The notes below the pieces were generated by a model. The model did no database searches, was not told the origin of the DNA, and saw nothing but the letters and a program-made list of their open reading frames with translations. Source: Streptomyces tsukubensis (GTDB taxonomy: Bacteria; Actinomycetota; Actinomycetes; Streptomycetales; Streptomycetaceae). From it: 64,000 nucleotides of DNA. The stretch lies in assembly GCF_003932715.1 (NCBI RefSeq), contig NZ_CP020700.1, positions 6,780,501 to 6,844,500 of the forward strand, given 5' to 3'. Position numbers and translations under genes: made by a program. Of this stretch, positions 26,605 through 35,661 are shown in pieces; positions within the stretch are counted from its first letter, which is position 1, and each line of letters starts with the position of its first letter.

Positions 26605-27483
26605 CTACGGCAGCTGCGCCGCCCGCGCCTCCCGGCGGTTGTACCGGAAGGTGTTCACCCGGCGCGCCGTGGCGAAGAGCGGGATCACCGCACCCAGCAC
26701 CACCTGGAGCGCACAGCCGGTCTGGAGCAGCAGCTGACCGCCGGGGGCGTCGAACGCCCAGGCCGCCAGGAGCCCCATCGCCGAGACGATCCAACCGAGC
26801 ATCGCCACCGCGAGCACCCCGCGGGGCTTCGGGTACTCGACCCGGCTCACCATCAGCCATGCCGTACCGATGATCGCCAGCAGGGTCGGGATGAACGGCA
26901 GCTCCAGCAGCACGATGGAGACCACCGTCAGCGCGCCGAAGGGGCTCGGCATGCCCTGGAACATGCCGTCCTTCATCGTCACGCAGGAGAATCTGGCCAG
27001 TCTCAGCACCACCGCCAGCAGCACCACGATCGCGGCCACCGCCGAGACCCGCTGATGGGCGTCGTCCGCGACCATCCCGTAGACCAGGACGAAGTACGCG
27101 GGCGCCAGACCGAAGCTGATCAGGTCGGAGAGGTTGTCCAGCTCCGCGCCCATCGGTGAGCTGCGCAGCTTGCGCGCGACCAGTCCGTCGCAGAGGTCGA
27201 AGATCGCGGCGAGCAGCATCAGGATCACGGCGGTCGCGGCGCTGTGCCGCGCCATGCCGGACTCCCCGCTGCCCTGGAGATGCGGGATGAGGATGCCGGT
27301 GGTGGTGAAGTACACCGCCATGAAACCGCAGGTGGCGTTGCCCAGGGTGAGGGTGTCCGCTATCGACAGCCGCAGGGAGAGGGGCATCTCCTCGCCGTCG
27401 GTCCCCCCGGACTCCGCCGCCGTGTCCCCGGCCCAGCCCGAGGTCTGCGCGGAGGCCTGGGTGTCGGGATCAAGCACGGTCAA
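26605..27483 (-). CDS. pssA: CDP-diacylglycerol--serine O-phosphatidyltransferase
   Basis: An integral membrane enzyme of 292 residues that makes phosphatidylserine from CDP-diacylglycerol and serine. The CDP-alcohol phosphatidyltransferase signature D-G-x2-A-R-x8-G-x3-D-x3-D is complete in CDGLVARKLRSSPMGAEL followed by DNLSD. About seven hydrophobic helices follow. The start is TTG at 27483 (GGGGGTGA upstream), with a GTG at 27477 as alternative; either start overlaps or nearly abuts the psd stop, so psd and pssA are translationally coupled. Together they supply phosphatidylethanolamine. Confidence 0.94.
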   Translation of the reverse strand: MTVLDPDTQASAQTSGWAGDTAAESGGTDGEEMPLSLRLSIADTLTLGNATCGFMAVYFTTTGILIPHLQGSGESGMARHSAATAVILMLLAAIFDLCDGLVARKLRSSPMGAELDNLSDLISFGLAPAYFVLVYGMVADDAHQRVSAVAAIVVLLAVVLRLARFSCVTMKDGMFQGMPSPFGALTVVSIVLLELPFIPTLLAIIGTAWLMVSRVEYPKPRGVLAVAMLGWIVSAMGLLAAWAFDAPGGQLLLQTGCALQVVLGAVIPLFATARRVNTFRYNRREARAAQLP

Positions 27484-28126
27484 TGCGAGTCACCCCCGCG
27501 GTGGTGGTCTGCCCGACTTCGACCGCGACCTCGATGCCCTCGGGGAGGTAGATGTCGACGCGGGAGCCGAAGCGGATCAGCCCGATGCGGTCGCCCTGCT
27601 CGACCTTGGTGCCCTCGGGGAGGTAGGGGATGATGCGCCGGGCGACGGTACCCGCGATCTGGACCAGCTCGATATCGCCCAGCTCCGTGTCGAAGTGCCA
27701 GACAACGCGCTCGTTGTTCTCGCTCTCCTTGTTGAACGCCGGAACGAAGCCGCCGGGGACGTGCTCGACGGAGGTCACCGTGCCGGCCAGCGGAGCGCGG
27801 TTGACGTGGACGTTCAACGGGCTCATGAAGATCGCGACGCGGGTGCGCCCGTCCTTCCACGGCATGATGCTCTGCACCACGCCGTCGGCGGGCGAGATGA
27901 CCCGGCCCTCGGCGATCTCGCGCTCGGGGTCGCGGAAGAACCACAGCATGCCCGCCGCGAGCGCGGTGGCGGGCCCGGCGATGATCGCGGCGCTGCGGGA
28001 GCGGCGGGCACGGGCCAGGCTGACGGCTGCGGTGGCAACGGTCGGCAGGAGCCACGGCGAGCTGCCACGGGCCAGGCGTACCTTCGGGAAACCGTCGCGT
28101 GGTGCAGAGTTCTGGCTGTGGGGCAT
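27470..28126 (-). CDS. psd: Phosphatidylserine decarboxylase (short archaeal/actinobacterial type)
   Basis: A 218-residue pyruvoyl enzyme that converts phosphatidylserine to phosphatidylethanolamine at the membrane. The self-cleavage site is the GS in GLIRFGSRVDIYLP; the upstream conserved IFMSPLNVHVNRAPLAGTV and SENNERVVWHFDTELG are typical. An N-terminal hydrophobic segment (about residues 30-60) anchors it. GAAGG precedes the ATG at 28126. It is the first gene of the psd-pssA operon; a -10-like TAGCAT (28184-28189) lies upstream. Confidence 0.94.
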   Translation of the reverse strand: MPHSQNSAPRDGFPKVRLARGSSPWLLPTVATAAVSLARARRSRSAAIIAGPATALAAGMLWFFRDPEREIAEGRVISPADGVVQSIMPWKDGRTRVAIFMSPLNVHVNRAPLAGTVTSVEHVPGGFVPAFNKESENNERVVWHFDTELGDIELVQIAGTVARRIIPYLPEGTKVEQGDRIGLIRFGSRVDIYLPEGIEVAVEVGQTTTAGVTRIDRA

Positions 28127-28183
28127 GGATGACCTTCGTAGCGGACGATGCCGCGGGTGTCAGGGGACGGCGGCTTTCCGGCG

Positions 28184-28297
28184 ATGCTAGCGGTTGTCGG
28201 CAGCAACTGGGAAAGCCAGCAGCCGAGTCGGCGACGGGAAGAGAGGGGTGACCGGGGCCGGATGTGATCGACTTCGCGTCGCCGCCAGGTTTAAACC
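28184..28297 (-). promoter_or_regulatory. psd-pssA upstream region with a -10 candidate and a 10-bp perfect palindrome
   Basis: On the minus strand TAGCAT (28184-28189) could be the -10 element, about 60 bases before the psd start. Further upstream GGTTTAAACC (28288-28297) is a perfect palindrome, AT-rich in a GC-rich genome, 17 bases beyond the stop of the acyl-CoA dehydrogenase gene. It could be an operator or part of a processing site. Confidence 0.35.
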
Positions 28298-28313
28298 CGG
28301 GTGAACGCGACAA

Positions 28314-29522
28314 TCAACCCTGGATTCGGTACTCCTCCAGCAGTCGGCGCCCGATGATCATTTTCTGGATTTCGGCGGTGCCTTCACCGATCAGCAACAT
28401 CGGGGCCTCCCGGTAGAGACGTTCGATCTCGTACTCCTTGGAGAAGCCGTAACCGCCGTGGATACGGAACGCGTCCTCGACGACCTCCTTGCAGTACTCC
28501 GACGCCAGATACTTGGCCATCCCGGCCTCCAGGTCGTTTCGCTCCCCGGAGTCCTTTTTGCGTGCAGCATTCACCATCATGGCATGGGCCGCCTCGACCT
28601 TGGTAGCCATTTCGGCCAGTTTGAACTGAACCGCCTGGTGGTGGGCGATCTGCTTGCCGAAGGTCCGGCGCTGCTGGGCGTACGAGATCCCCAGCTCGAA
28701 GGCGCGCTGCGCGACCCCGCAGCCACGGGCGGCGACATTGACCCGGCCCACCTCGACGCCGTCCATCATCTGGTAGAAGCCCCGGCCCGTGGCCCCGCCG
28801 AGCACCCGGTCCGCGGGCACCCGCAGCCCGTCCATGATCATCTCGGTGGTGTCGACACCCTTGTAGCCCATCTTTTCGATCTTGCCGGGGATGGTGAGCC
28901 CCGGTTTGACCTCGCCGAAGCCGGGCTCCTTCTCCACCAGGAAGGTCGTCATCGACTTATGCGGCGCCGTGCCCTCCGGGTGGCCTTCGTCACTGCGCAC
29001 CAGCACGGCGACCAGGGACGAGGTGCCTCCGTTGGTCAGCCACATCTTCTGGCCGGTCAGTACGTACTCGTCGCCGTCCCGCACCGCCTTGGAGGTGATC
29101 GCGGACACATCGGAGCCCAGCCCCGGCTCCGACATCGAGAACGCGCCCCGCACCTCGCCCGCAGCCATCCTCGGCAGGAAGGCGTCCCGCTGCTCCGCCG
29201 TGCCGTGCTGCTTGAGCATGTACGCGACGATGAAATGGGTGTTCACGATGCCCGACACCGACATCCAGCCCCGGGACAGCTCCTCCACACAGAGGGCGTA
29301 GGTCAGCAGGGACTCGCCAAGACCCCCGTACTCCTCCGGGATCATCAGCCCGAACAGGCCCAGCTCCTTCAGGCCCTCCACGATCTGCGCCGGATACTCG
29401 TCCCGGTGCTCCAGCTCGGTCGCGACCGGCAGGATCTCCTTGTCGACGAAGTCCCGGACCGTCCCCAGGATCTCCCGCTGGACGTCCGTCAGCCCGTACG
29501 TCTGCCCCAGCCGTGCCATCAC
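28314..29522 (-). CDS. Acyl-CoA dehydrogenase, candidate (2S)-methylsuccinyl-CoA dehydrogenase
   Basis: A 402-residue flavoprotein of the acyl-CoA dehydrogenase family. It shows FSMSEPGLGSDVSAI, KMWLTNGGTSSLVAV, RRTFGKQIAHHQAVQFKLAEM and, near the end, HGGYGFSKEYEIERLYREAP with YGFSKE (the usual catalytic Glu neighbourhood) and LIGEGTAEIQKMIIGRRLL. It is the last gene of an operon whose other members fit the ethylmalonyl-CoA pathway; in that pathway a dedicated acyl-CoA dehydrogenase oxidises methylsuccinyl-CoA to mesaconyl-CoA, so that role is likely. Canonical methylsuccinyl-CoA dehydrogenases (about 550 residues) are longer, so this is the short type. The ATG overlaps the MaoC stop by four bases. 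Confidence 0.88.
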   Translation of the reverse strand: MMARLGQTYGLTDVQREILGTVRDFVDKEILPVATELEHRDEYPAQIVEGLKELGLFGLMIPEEYGGLGESLLTYALCVEELSRGWMSVSGIVNTHFIVAYMLKQHGTAEQRDAFLPRMAAGEVRGAFSMSEPGLGSDVSAITSKAVRDGDEYVLTGQKMWLTNGGTSSLVAVLVRSDEGHPEGTAPHKSMTTFLVEKEPGFGEVKPGLTIPGKIEKMGYKGVDTTEMIMDGLRVPADRVLGGATGRGFYQMMDGVEVGRVNVAARGCGVAQRAFELGISYAQQRRTFGKQIAHHQAVQFKLAEMATKVEAAHAMMVNAARKKDSGERNDLEAGMAKYLASEYCKEVVEDAFRIHGGYGFSKEYEIERLYREAPMLLIGEGTAEIQKMIIGRRLLEEYRIQG

Positions 29523-30043
29523 CGCTCCCCCCGCTCCACCGGCTCCGGGCGGCCCGGCTGGTCGCCGCCCCGCTCCTTTACATACGTCTCCGTGGGAACC
29601 ATCACCTTGCGCCGGAAGACACAGACGAGAGTGCCGTCCTGCTTGTAGCCCCTGGTCTCCACGTGCACGATCCCGCGGTCGTCCTTCGACCTCGACGGGG
29701 TCTTGCCGAGAACGGTCGTCTCGCCGTAGACCGTGTCGCCGTGGAAGGTCGGCGCCACATGCCGGAGCGACTCGACCTCCAGATTGGCGATCGCCTTGCC
29801 CGACACATCGGGTACCGACATGCCCAGCAGCAGCGAGTAGACATAGTTGCCCACGACCACGTTCCGCCCGAAGTCCGTCGAACCCTCCGCGTAGTGCGCG
29901 TCGAGATGGAGCGGATGGTGGTTCATGGTCAGCAGACAGAACAGATGGTCGTCGTACTCGGTGACCGTCTTGCCGGGCCAGTGCTTGTACACGGCGCCGA
30001 CCTCGAACTCCTCAAAGGTGCGGCCGAACTGCATCGCGCTCAT
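29519..30043 (-). CDS. MaoC-family hydratase, candidate mesaconyl-CoA hydratase
   Basis: A 174-residue single hot-dog-fold enzyme. The MaoC hydratase motif is seen in HLDAHYAEGSTDFGRNVVVGNYVYSLLL, with the catalytic Asp/His region in the first helix. It starts MSAMQFGRTFEEFEVGAVYKH. Its four-base overlaps with both neighbours place it in the ethylmalonyl-CoA operon, where mesaconyl-CoA must be hydrated to beta-methylmalyl-CoA. Alphaproteobacterial mesaconyl-CoA hydratase is about twice as long, so here a single-domain dimer probably does the job. An ATG at 30034 is an alternative start with better Shine-Dalgarno spacing. Confidence 0.87.
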   Translation of the reverse strand: MSAMQFGRTFEEFEVGAVYKHWPGKTVTEYDDHLFCLLTMNHHPLHLDAHYAEGSTDFGRNVVVGNYVYSLLLGMSVPDVSGKAIANLEVESLRHVAPTFHGDTVYGETTVLGKTPSRSKDDRGIVHVETRGYKQDGTLVCVFRRKVMVPTETYVKERGGDQPGRPEPVERGER

Positions 30044-31011
30044 CCCTCCGGGGGTGTGAAGGAGCTGGTACGGGACATTCCGGCGGCCCGGCCCTTACCG
30101 GAGACGACGAGCGCCATCTTCCGGCTGGCCTCGTCGATCATCTCGTCGCCGAGCATCGCCGAACCCTTGCGGCCGCCCGCGTCCGAGGTGTGCCAGGCAT
30201 AGGCGTCGAGGATCAGCTCGGCGTGGTCGAAGTCCTCCTGGGACGGCGAGAAGACCTCGTTCGCCGCCTCGACCTGCCCCGGGTGCAGCACCCACTTGCC
30301 GTCGTAGCCCAGGGCCGCCGCCCGCCCGGCCACCTCGCGGAAGCCGTCCACATTGCGGATCTGGAGGTAGGGGCCGTCGATCGCCTGGAGGCCGTGCATC
30401 CGGGCGGCCATCAGGATCCGCATCAGGATGTAGTGGTAGGCGTCCGCCGGATAGCCCGGCGGCTGCTCGCCCACGACCAGCGTCCGCATATTGATGGACG
30501 CCATGAAGTCCGCCGGGCCGAAGACGATCGTCTCCAGCCGGGGCGAGGCGGCGGCGATGGCGTCCACGTTCACCAGCCCCGCGGCGTTTTCGATTTGCGC
30601 CTCGATACCGATCCGGCCGGCCTCGAAGCCCATCGTCTTTTCGATCTGGGTCAGCAGCAGGTCCAGGGCCACGATCTGCTGGGCGTCCTGCACCTTCGGC
30701 AGCATGATGCAGTCCAGGTTCGCGCCCGCGCCCTCGACGACCGTCACCACGTCGCGGTACGTCCACTCGGTGGTCCAGTCGTTGACCCGGACCACCCGGG
30801 TCTTCGTCCCCCAGTCCCCCTCGTTCAGGAACTTCACGATCGTGTGCCGGGCCTCCGGCTTCGCCAGCGGGGCACAGGCGTCCTCCAGGTCCAGGAAGAC
30901 CTGGTCGGCCGCGAGCTGCTGGGCCTTCTCCAGGAACCGCGGATTGGAACCGGGCACCGCGAGACAGGAACGGCGGGGCCGCAGCGGCCGTTCGGCGGAG
31001 AAGCGGTTCAT
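30040..31011 (-). CDS. HpcH/HpaI-family CoA-ester lyase, candidate malyl-CoA/beta-methylmalyl-CoA lyase
   Basis: A 323-residue TIM-barrel lyase of the citrate-lyase-beta family. It has RRSCLAVPGSNPRFLEKAQ, the metal/acid site VFLDLEDACAPLAK, KTRVVRVND, NAAGLVNVDAIAAA and KWVLHPGQVEAANEVFSPS near the C-terminus. It probably splits beta-methylmalyl-CoA to glyoxylate and propionyl-CoA (and malyl-CoA to glyoxylate and acetyl-CoA). The ATG at 31011 overlaps the mutase stop (ATGA). Its place between the mutase and the hydratase fits the ethylmalonyl-CoA pathway order. Confidence 0.9.
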   Translation of the reverse strand: MNRFSAERPLRPRRSCLAVPGSNPRFLEKAQQLAADQVFLDLEDACAPLAKPEARHTIVKFLNEGDWGTKTRVVRVNDWTTEWTYRDVVTVVEGAGANLDCIMLPKVQDAQQIVALDLLLTQIEKTMGFEAGRIGIEAQIENAAGLVNVDAIAAASPRLETIVFGPADFMASINMRTLVVGEQPPGYPADAYHYILMRILMAARMHGLQAIDGPYLQIRNVDGFREVAGRAAALGYDGKWVLHPGQVEAANEVFSPSQEDFDHAELILDAYAWHTSDAGGRKGSAMLGDEMIDEASRKMALVVSGKGRAAGMSRTSSFTPPEG

Positions 31012-33053
31012 ACGGGGACCTCCAGGGGGTCGAGCTGGTTCGCTTGCCGGATCTCGTCGACGATACGGCCGATGATCTCCGTGATACCGAAGTCCTTCGG
31101 GGTGAAGACGGCGGCCACCCCGGCCGCCCGGAGCGCGGCTGCGTCCGCGGCCGGAATGATCCCGCCGACCACCACCGGCAGCTCGGCCGCACCGGCCGCG
31201 CGGAGCTGCGCCAGTACCTCGGGCACCAGCTCGGCATGCGATCCGGAGAGGATCGACAGGCCCACACAGTGCACGTCCTCCGCGAGCGCCGCCGACACGA
31301 TCTGCCCCGGGGTCAGCCGGATGCCCTGGTAGACCACCTCGAACCCGGCGTCCCTGGCCCGTACGGCGATCTGCTCGGCACCGTTGGAATGCCCGTCGAG
31401 CCCCGGCTTGCCCACCAGCAGCCGCAGCTTCCCGGCCCCCAGCTCCCGCGCGGTACGGGTCACCTTCTCCCGGACCGCCGCCAGCGGGCTCCCCGGTTCG
31501 GCGGTCACCGCGAGCGGCGCGCCCGACACCCCCGTCGGCGCCCGGAACTCGCCGAAGACGTCCCGCAGCGCCCAGCTCCACTCGCCGGTGGTGACGCCCG
31601 CGCGGGCGCACTCCAGCGTGGTGGTCATCAGATTGTCCGTACCCGCCGCCGCCTTCTTCAGCGCGGTCAGCGCCTCGGTGGCGCGGGGTTCGTTCCGATC
31701 CTCGCGCCAGGAGTGCAGGGCGGCGACCACCCGGGCCTCGTTCGCCGGATCGACCGTCATGATCGCGCCGTCCAGATCGGCGGTCAGCGGATTCTCCTCG
31801 GTGCTTTGGAAGACGTTGACCCCGACGATCTTCTCCTCGCCGGCCTCGATCCGGGCCCGCCGCTCGGCGTGCGAGGAGACCAGCTGCGCCTTCAGATAGC
31901 CCGACTCCACGGCAGCCATCGCCCCGCCCATCTCCTCGATCCGGGCGATCTCGGCCAGGCACTCCGCCTCCAGCGCGGCGACCTCGGCCTCGATCACCCG
32001 GGAGCCCGCGAAGATATCGTCGTACTCCAGCAGATCCGACTCGTGCGCCAGGACCTGCTGGATACGGAGCGACCACTGCTGGTCCCACGGCCGGGGCAGC
32101 CCGAGCGCCTCGTTCCACGCCGGAAGCTGTACGGCCCGGGCCCGGGCGTCCTTGGAGAGCGTCACCGCCAGCATCTCCAGCACGATCCGCTGGACGTTGT
32201 TCTCCGGCTGTGCCTCGGTCAGCCCCAGCGAGTTGACCTGGACGCCGTAGCGGAACCGGCGCTGCCGGGGGTCCTCGATTCCGTACCGCTCCCGGGTGAT
32301 CCGGTCCCAGATCCGGCCGAAGGCCCGCATCTTGCACATCTCCTCGATGAACCGGACGCCCGCGTTCACGAAGAAGGAGATCCGGCCCACCACCTCGCCC
32401 CTGCGGTCGTCGGGCACCTGTCCGGAGGCGAAGACCGCGTCCAGTACGGCGACCGCCGTCGACATCGCGTAGCTGATCTCCTGGACCGGGGTGGCACCGG
32501 CCTCCTGGAGGTGGTAGCTGCAGATGTTGATCGGATTCCACTTGGGCATCCGGCCGACCGTGTACGCGATCATGTCGGTCGTCAGCCGCAGCGAAGGGCC
32601 GGGCGGGAAGACGTGCGTCCCGCGCGACAGGTACTCCTTCACGATGTCGTTCTGGGTGGTGCCCTGGAGGGCGGCGAGATCCGTGCCCTGTTCCTCGGCG
32701 ACGACCTGGTAGAGCGCCAGCAGCCACATCGCGGTGGCGTTGATCGTCATCGACGTGTTCATCTGCCCCAGCGGGATCTCCCGGAACAGCCTCCGCATAT
32801 CGCCGAGATGGGCGACGGGCACCCCGACCCGGCCGACCTCGCCGCGGGCCAGCAGATGATCGGGGTCGTACCCCGTCTGCGTCGGCAGGTCGAAGGCGAC
32901 CGACAGGCCCGTCTGCCCCTTGGCGAGATTGCGCCGGTACAGCTCGTTCGAGGCCTCGGCCGTGGAGTGCCCGGCATAGGTGCGCATCAGCCAGGGCCGG
33001 TCCTTGCGCCGCGGCTGCCGACCGGCCGCCGCCGGCCCGCCCGCCTCAGACAT
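31008..33053 (-). CDS. ecm: Ethylmalonyl-CoA mutase (B12-dependent, single-chain)
   Basis: A 681-residue adenosylcobalamin mutase. The substrate TIM barrel starts near [19 protein letters not shown] and includes [16 protein letters not shown] and [20 protein letters not shown]. The C-terminal B12 domain carries [19 protein letters not shown] (D-x-H-x-x-G with the lower-ligand His) and [24 protein letters not shown]. Length and the lack of a separate small subunit match the ethylmalonyl-CoA/MeaA group rather than methylmalonyl-CoA mutase. The start at 33053 overlaps the ccr stop by eight bases. It converts ethylmalonyl-CoA to methylsuccinyl-CoA. Confidence 0.92.
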   Translation of the reverse strand: MSEAGGPAAAGRQPRRKDRPWLMRTYAGHSTAEASNELYRRNLAKGQTGLSVAFDLPTQTGYDPDHLLARGEVGRVGVPVAHLGDMRRLFREIPLGQMNTSMTINATAMWLLALYQVVAEEQGTDLAALQGTTQNDIVKEYLSRGTHVFPPGPSLRLTTDMIAYTVGRMPKWNPINICSYHLQEAGATPVQEISYAMSTAVAVLDAVFASGQVPDDRRGEVVGRISFFVNAGVRFIEEMCKMRAFGRIWDRITRERYGIEDPRQRRFRYGVQVNSLGLTEAQPENNVQRIVLEMLAVTLSKDARARAVQLPAWNEALGLPRPWDQQWSLRIQQVLAHESDLLEYDDIFAGSRVIEAEVAALEAECLAEIARIEEMGGAMAAVESGYLKAQLVSSHAERRARIEAGEEKIVGVNVFQSTEENPLTADLDGAIMTVDPANEARVVAALHSWREDRNEPRATEALTALKKAAAGTDNLMTTTLECARAGVTTGEWSWALRDVFGEFRAPTGVSGAPLAVTAEPGSPLAAVREKVTRTARELGAGKLRLLVGKPGLDGHSNGAEQIAVRARDAGFEVVYQGIRLTPGQIVSAALAEDVHCVGLSILSGSHAELVPEVLAQLRAAGAAELPVVVGGIIPAADAAALRAAGVAAVFTPKDFGITEIIGRIVDEIRQANQLDPLEVPV

Positions 33054-34383
33054 TGCGGAACCGGTTGATGGCGCCGAGGTGCCGGGCGCGCGTCTCCTCG
33101 TCCCGCACACCCATGCCCTCACGGGGTGCCAGACAGAGGACGCCGACCTTGCCCTGGTGGGCGTTGCGGTGGACGTCGTGCGCCGCCTGGCCGGTCTCCG
33201 CCAGGGGGTACACCTTCGACAGCGTGGGGTGGATCTTCCCCTTGGCGATCAGCCGGTTGGCCTCCCACGCCTCCCGGTAGTTGGCGAAGTGGGAGCCGAT
33301 GATCCGCTTCAGCGACATCCAGAGGTAGCGGTTGTCGTACTCGTGCTGATAGCCCGAGGTCGAGGCGCAGGTGACGATCGTGCCGCCCTTGCGGGTGACG
33401 TACACGGAGGCCCCGAAGGTCTCCCGGCCGGGGTGCTCGAAGACGATGTCGACGTCCTCGCCGCCGGTCAGCTCACGGATCCGGGCGCCGAACCGCTTCC
33501 ACTCACGCGGGTCCTGCGACCGCTCGTCCTTCCAGAACCGGTAGTCCTCGGCGCTCCGGTCGATGATCGCCTCCGCGCCCATCGACCGGCAGATGTCCGC
33601 CTTGCGGTCGCTGGAGACCACACAGATCGGGTTGGCGCCCCCGGCGAGCGCGAACTGGGTGGCGTACGAGCCGAGCCCGCCGCTCGCACCCCAGATCAGG
33701 ACGTTGTCGCCCTGCTTCATCCGGGCGCCGTTGCGGGAGACCAGCTGGCGGTACGCGGTGGAGTTCACCAGCCCCGGCGCCGCGGCCTCCTCCCAGGACA
33801 GATGGGCTGGCTTGGGCATCAGCTGGTTCGACTTGACCAGCGCGAGTTCGGCGAGGCCGCCGAAGTTGGTCTCGAAGCCCCAGATCCGCTGCTCGGGGTC
33901 GAGCATGGTGTCGTTGTGCCCGTCCGAGGACTCCAGCTCCACCGACAGACAGTGGGCGACGACCTCGTCCCCCGGTTTCCAGGCGTTCACCCCGGGCCCG
34001 GTGCGCAGGACGACGCCCGCCAGGTCCGAGCCGATGACGTGGTACGGCAGATCGTGCCGCCGGGTGAGTTCGCTGACGCGCCCGTAGCGCTCCAGGAAGC
34101 CGAAGGTGGACAGCGGCTCGAAGATCGACGTCCACACGGAGTTGTAGTTGACGGAGCTGGCCATCACGGCGACGAGCGCCTCACCGGGCCCGAGTTCGGG
34201 CACCGCGACGTCTTCGACATGCAGCGACTTACGGGGGTCCTTGTCCCGGCTCGGCAGGCCGGCGAACATCTCGGCTTCGTCCTTGTGCACGGTCACCGCG
34301 CGGTAGGACTCGGGGACTGCGAGGGCGGCGAAGTCCGCCGGCGTCGCATCCGCCGACGAGATCGCGTCCAGGATTTCCTTCAC
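33046..34383 (-). CDS. ccrA: Crotonyl-CoA carboxylase/reductase
   Basis: A 445-residue NADPH-dependent medium-chain dehydrogenase that reductively carboxylates crotonyl-CoA to (2S)-ethylmalonyl-CoA. It shows [13 protein letters not shown] at the start, [36 protein letters not shown], the nucleotide-binding [36 protein letters not shown] and [15 protein letters not shown]. The GTG at 34383 is set by CGGAGG seven bases upstream. It is the first gene of the five-gene operon; ethylmalonyl-CoA is also a polyketide extender unit. Its promoter contains a palindrome (see 34590-34618). Confidence 0.95.
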   Translation of the reverse strand: MKEILDAISSADATPADFAALAVPESYRAVTVHKDEAEMFAGLPSRDKDPRKSLHVEDVAVPELGPGEALVAVMASSVNYNSVWTSIFEPLSTFGFLERYGRVSELTRRHDLPYHVIGSDLAGVVLRTGPGVNAWKPGDEVVAHCLSVELESSDGHNDTMLDPEQRIWGFETNFGGLAELALVKSNQLMPKPAHLSWEEAAAPGLVNSTAYRQLVSRNGARMKQGDNVLIWGASGGLGSYATQFALAGGANPICVVSSDRKADICRSMGAEAIIDRSAEDYRFWKDERSQDPREWKRFGARIRELTGGEDVDIVFEHPGRETFGASVYVTRKGGTIVTCASTSGYQHEYDNRYLWMSLKRIIGSHFANYREAWEANRLIAKGKIHPTLSKVYPLAETGQAAHDVHRNAHQGKVGVLCLAPREGMGVRDEETRARHLGAINRFRNV

Positions 34384-34589
34384 GGTGTTGCCTCCGGCAA
34401 AGCGCGTCGGGGTGTCCTCGCGGACCCCGATGAGGGTGAGGGGCGGTGCAGCTGCGGTGGAGGTGTGCCGTCGGTTCGGCGGGGTCGTGCGGCCGTGCGG
34501 GAACACGGCGGTGGGCCTGTGACGCAGGCGTCCGATGACCCGGCCGGCGCGCGGGGGTGACCCGCGGGCCGGCCGTCCGGACACCACTC

Positions 34590-34618
34590 ACGTTATGGCA
34601 CGCCGTGCCAGCCGACAA
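34590..34618 (-). promoter_or_regulatory. ccr promoter with operator palindrome in the spacer
   Basis: On the minus strand TTGTCG (34613-34618) and TAACGT (34590-34595) are separated by exactly 17 bases, a good sigma-70-type promoter. The spacer contains most of TGGCACGGCGTGCCA (34596-34610), a perfect palindrome with 7-bp arms. A further half-site (CGTGCCA on the plus strand) lies at 34626-34632. A repressor there would block polymerase. The leader would be about 200 bases. Confidence 0.65.
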
Positions 34619-34677
34619 GACACTCCGTGCCATTTCTTTTTGTGGGGGGTGCGGGGGCGCGCCGCTGGTGGTTTCGG

Positions 34678-35106
34678 TTGCGTGTCCGGCCGCGGGCCGT
34701 GGCTGGCTTGTCGCGCAGTTCCTCGCGCCCCTTTTTGGGCTGCCCGTCCCTGCTTGGTGCGGCCCCTTCGGTGGTCGAGTCCCGTCACTCCGTGGGGTAG
34801 GGCACCGGTCTTGTCGGGTGCGGCCGGGTCGGTGGCCTCCGGGCTCACCTCCTCGCAGACTGCGATGCACCGCCCCGAAGCGCGTCCGGTCTTGTCGCAG
34901 CCTGCTGCGGGGGCGACCCTGCACCCCCCTCCGGAGATCACTCCGACTTGACCAGGGGGACGAGGAGTTTCCTCGGTCACCCGCCACGGGGTGGATGCGT
35001 ACCCGGGGACTGCCCTCCCCGGGGGTTCCGGGATCGCGGCGAGCGCCGTTGACGGCGGGTGTTGCGTGTCCGGCCGCGGGCCGTGGGTGGCTGGTCGCGC
35101 AGTTCC
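34678..35106. repeat. Two direct copies of a Streptomyces-type intergenic repeat
   Basis: A 45-base element beginning TTGCGTGTCCGGCCGCGGGC and ending TCGCGCAGTTCC occurs at about 34678-34723 and 35062-35106 with very few changes. Similar sequences are scattered between genes in many Streptomyces genomes. Confidence 0.85.
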
Positions 35107-35393
35107 GCCCCCTACGCCTGGCGGCGTGGGAGGTACCCCCAGCGCCCCTGGGTTGTCTGCCCTGCCGCCCCTGTTAGGGACGACGACCAAGTGGTTTGGA
35201 GCCCCCCTCCCGTGACGCGCGACTTCACCAGGGGGTTCGCGGGCTGATCAGGTCGGGATCACGTGGGAGGGGGGTGCAGGGTCGCCCCCGCAGTGGACCT
35301 GCGACAAGCACGGTTTGCCGGAGGGCAGTGCATCGCAGGCCGCGAGGAGGTGAGCCCGGAGGCCACCGACCCACCCGTACCGGCAGGACCGGT
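34801..35393. repeat. Long inverted repeat, arms about 34801-34953 and 35232-35393
   Basis: The arm at 34801-34953 matches the reverse complement of about 35232-35393 over roughly 150-160 bases, with long identical runs such as GGTGGCCTCCGGGCTCACCT and GGGGGCGACCCTGCACCCCC. The arms flank about 280 bases holding one copy of the direct repeat. No transposase-like frame lies between them. It may be a decayed or miniature mobile element, or a duplicated repeat cluster. Confidence 0.8.
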
Positions 35394-35426
35394 GACCTAC
35401 ACCACGGAGCAACGGTCACCCAATCT

Positions 35427-35602
35427 TTCAGCCCCGCCGGCGCTTGAGGCGCAGGAGCGCCCGCACCTTGCGGGCAACCCCGCCCCGGGGCCCGCGGCCC
35501 AACGCAGGAGCCGCCCGCACCCCGCGGGCAACGCCACCCCCGGGGCCCAGGGGCCCAACACGCCCGCACCCCGCGGGCAACCCCGCCCCGGGGGCCCGGG
35601 CG
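35427..35602. repeat. Streptomyces palindromic-type repeat followed by three tandem ~50-bp units
   Basis: The stretch TTCAGCCCCGCCGGCGCTTG (from 35428) resembles a very common Streptomyces interspersed element. It is followed by three imperfect units with the core CCGCACCCCGCGGGCAACCC, starting at about 35458, 35511 and 35561. The rest of 34384-35661 holds no gene I can support. Confidence 0.75.
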
Positions 35603-35661
35603 TCAGGACGCCCCGCCCCCCGCAGGGGAGCGGCCCCCGGGGGACCCCGGCGCGAGGGACC

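Noticed and set aside
30040..32727. An 895-codon frame suggesting a large fusion upstream of the CoA lyase
   Set aside because: The upstream part is the out-of-frame shadow of the mutase gene; the lyase starts at 31011 with an ATGA overlap.
34596..35220. Several 60-200 codon frames in the ccr-tetR gap
   Set aside because: They lie entirely within interspersed repeats, have atypical composition and no recognisable protein motif.
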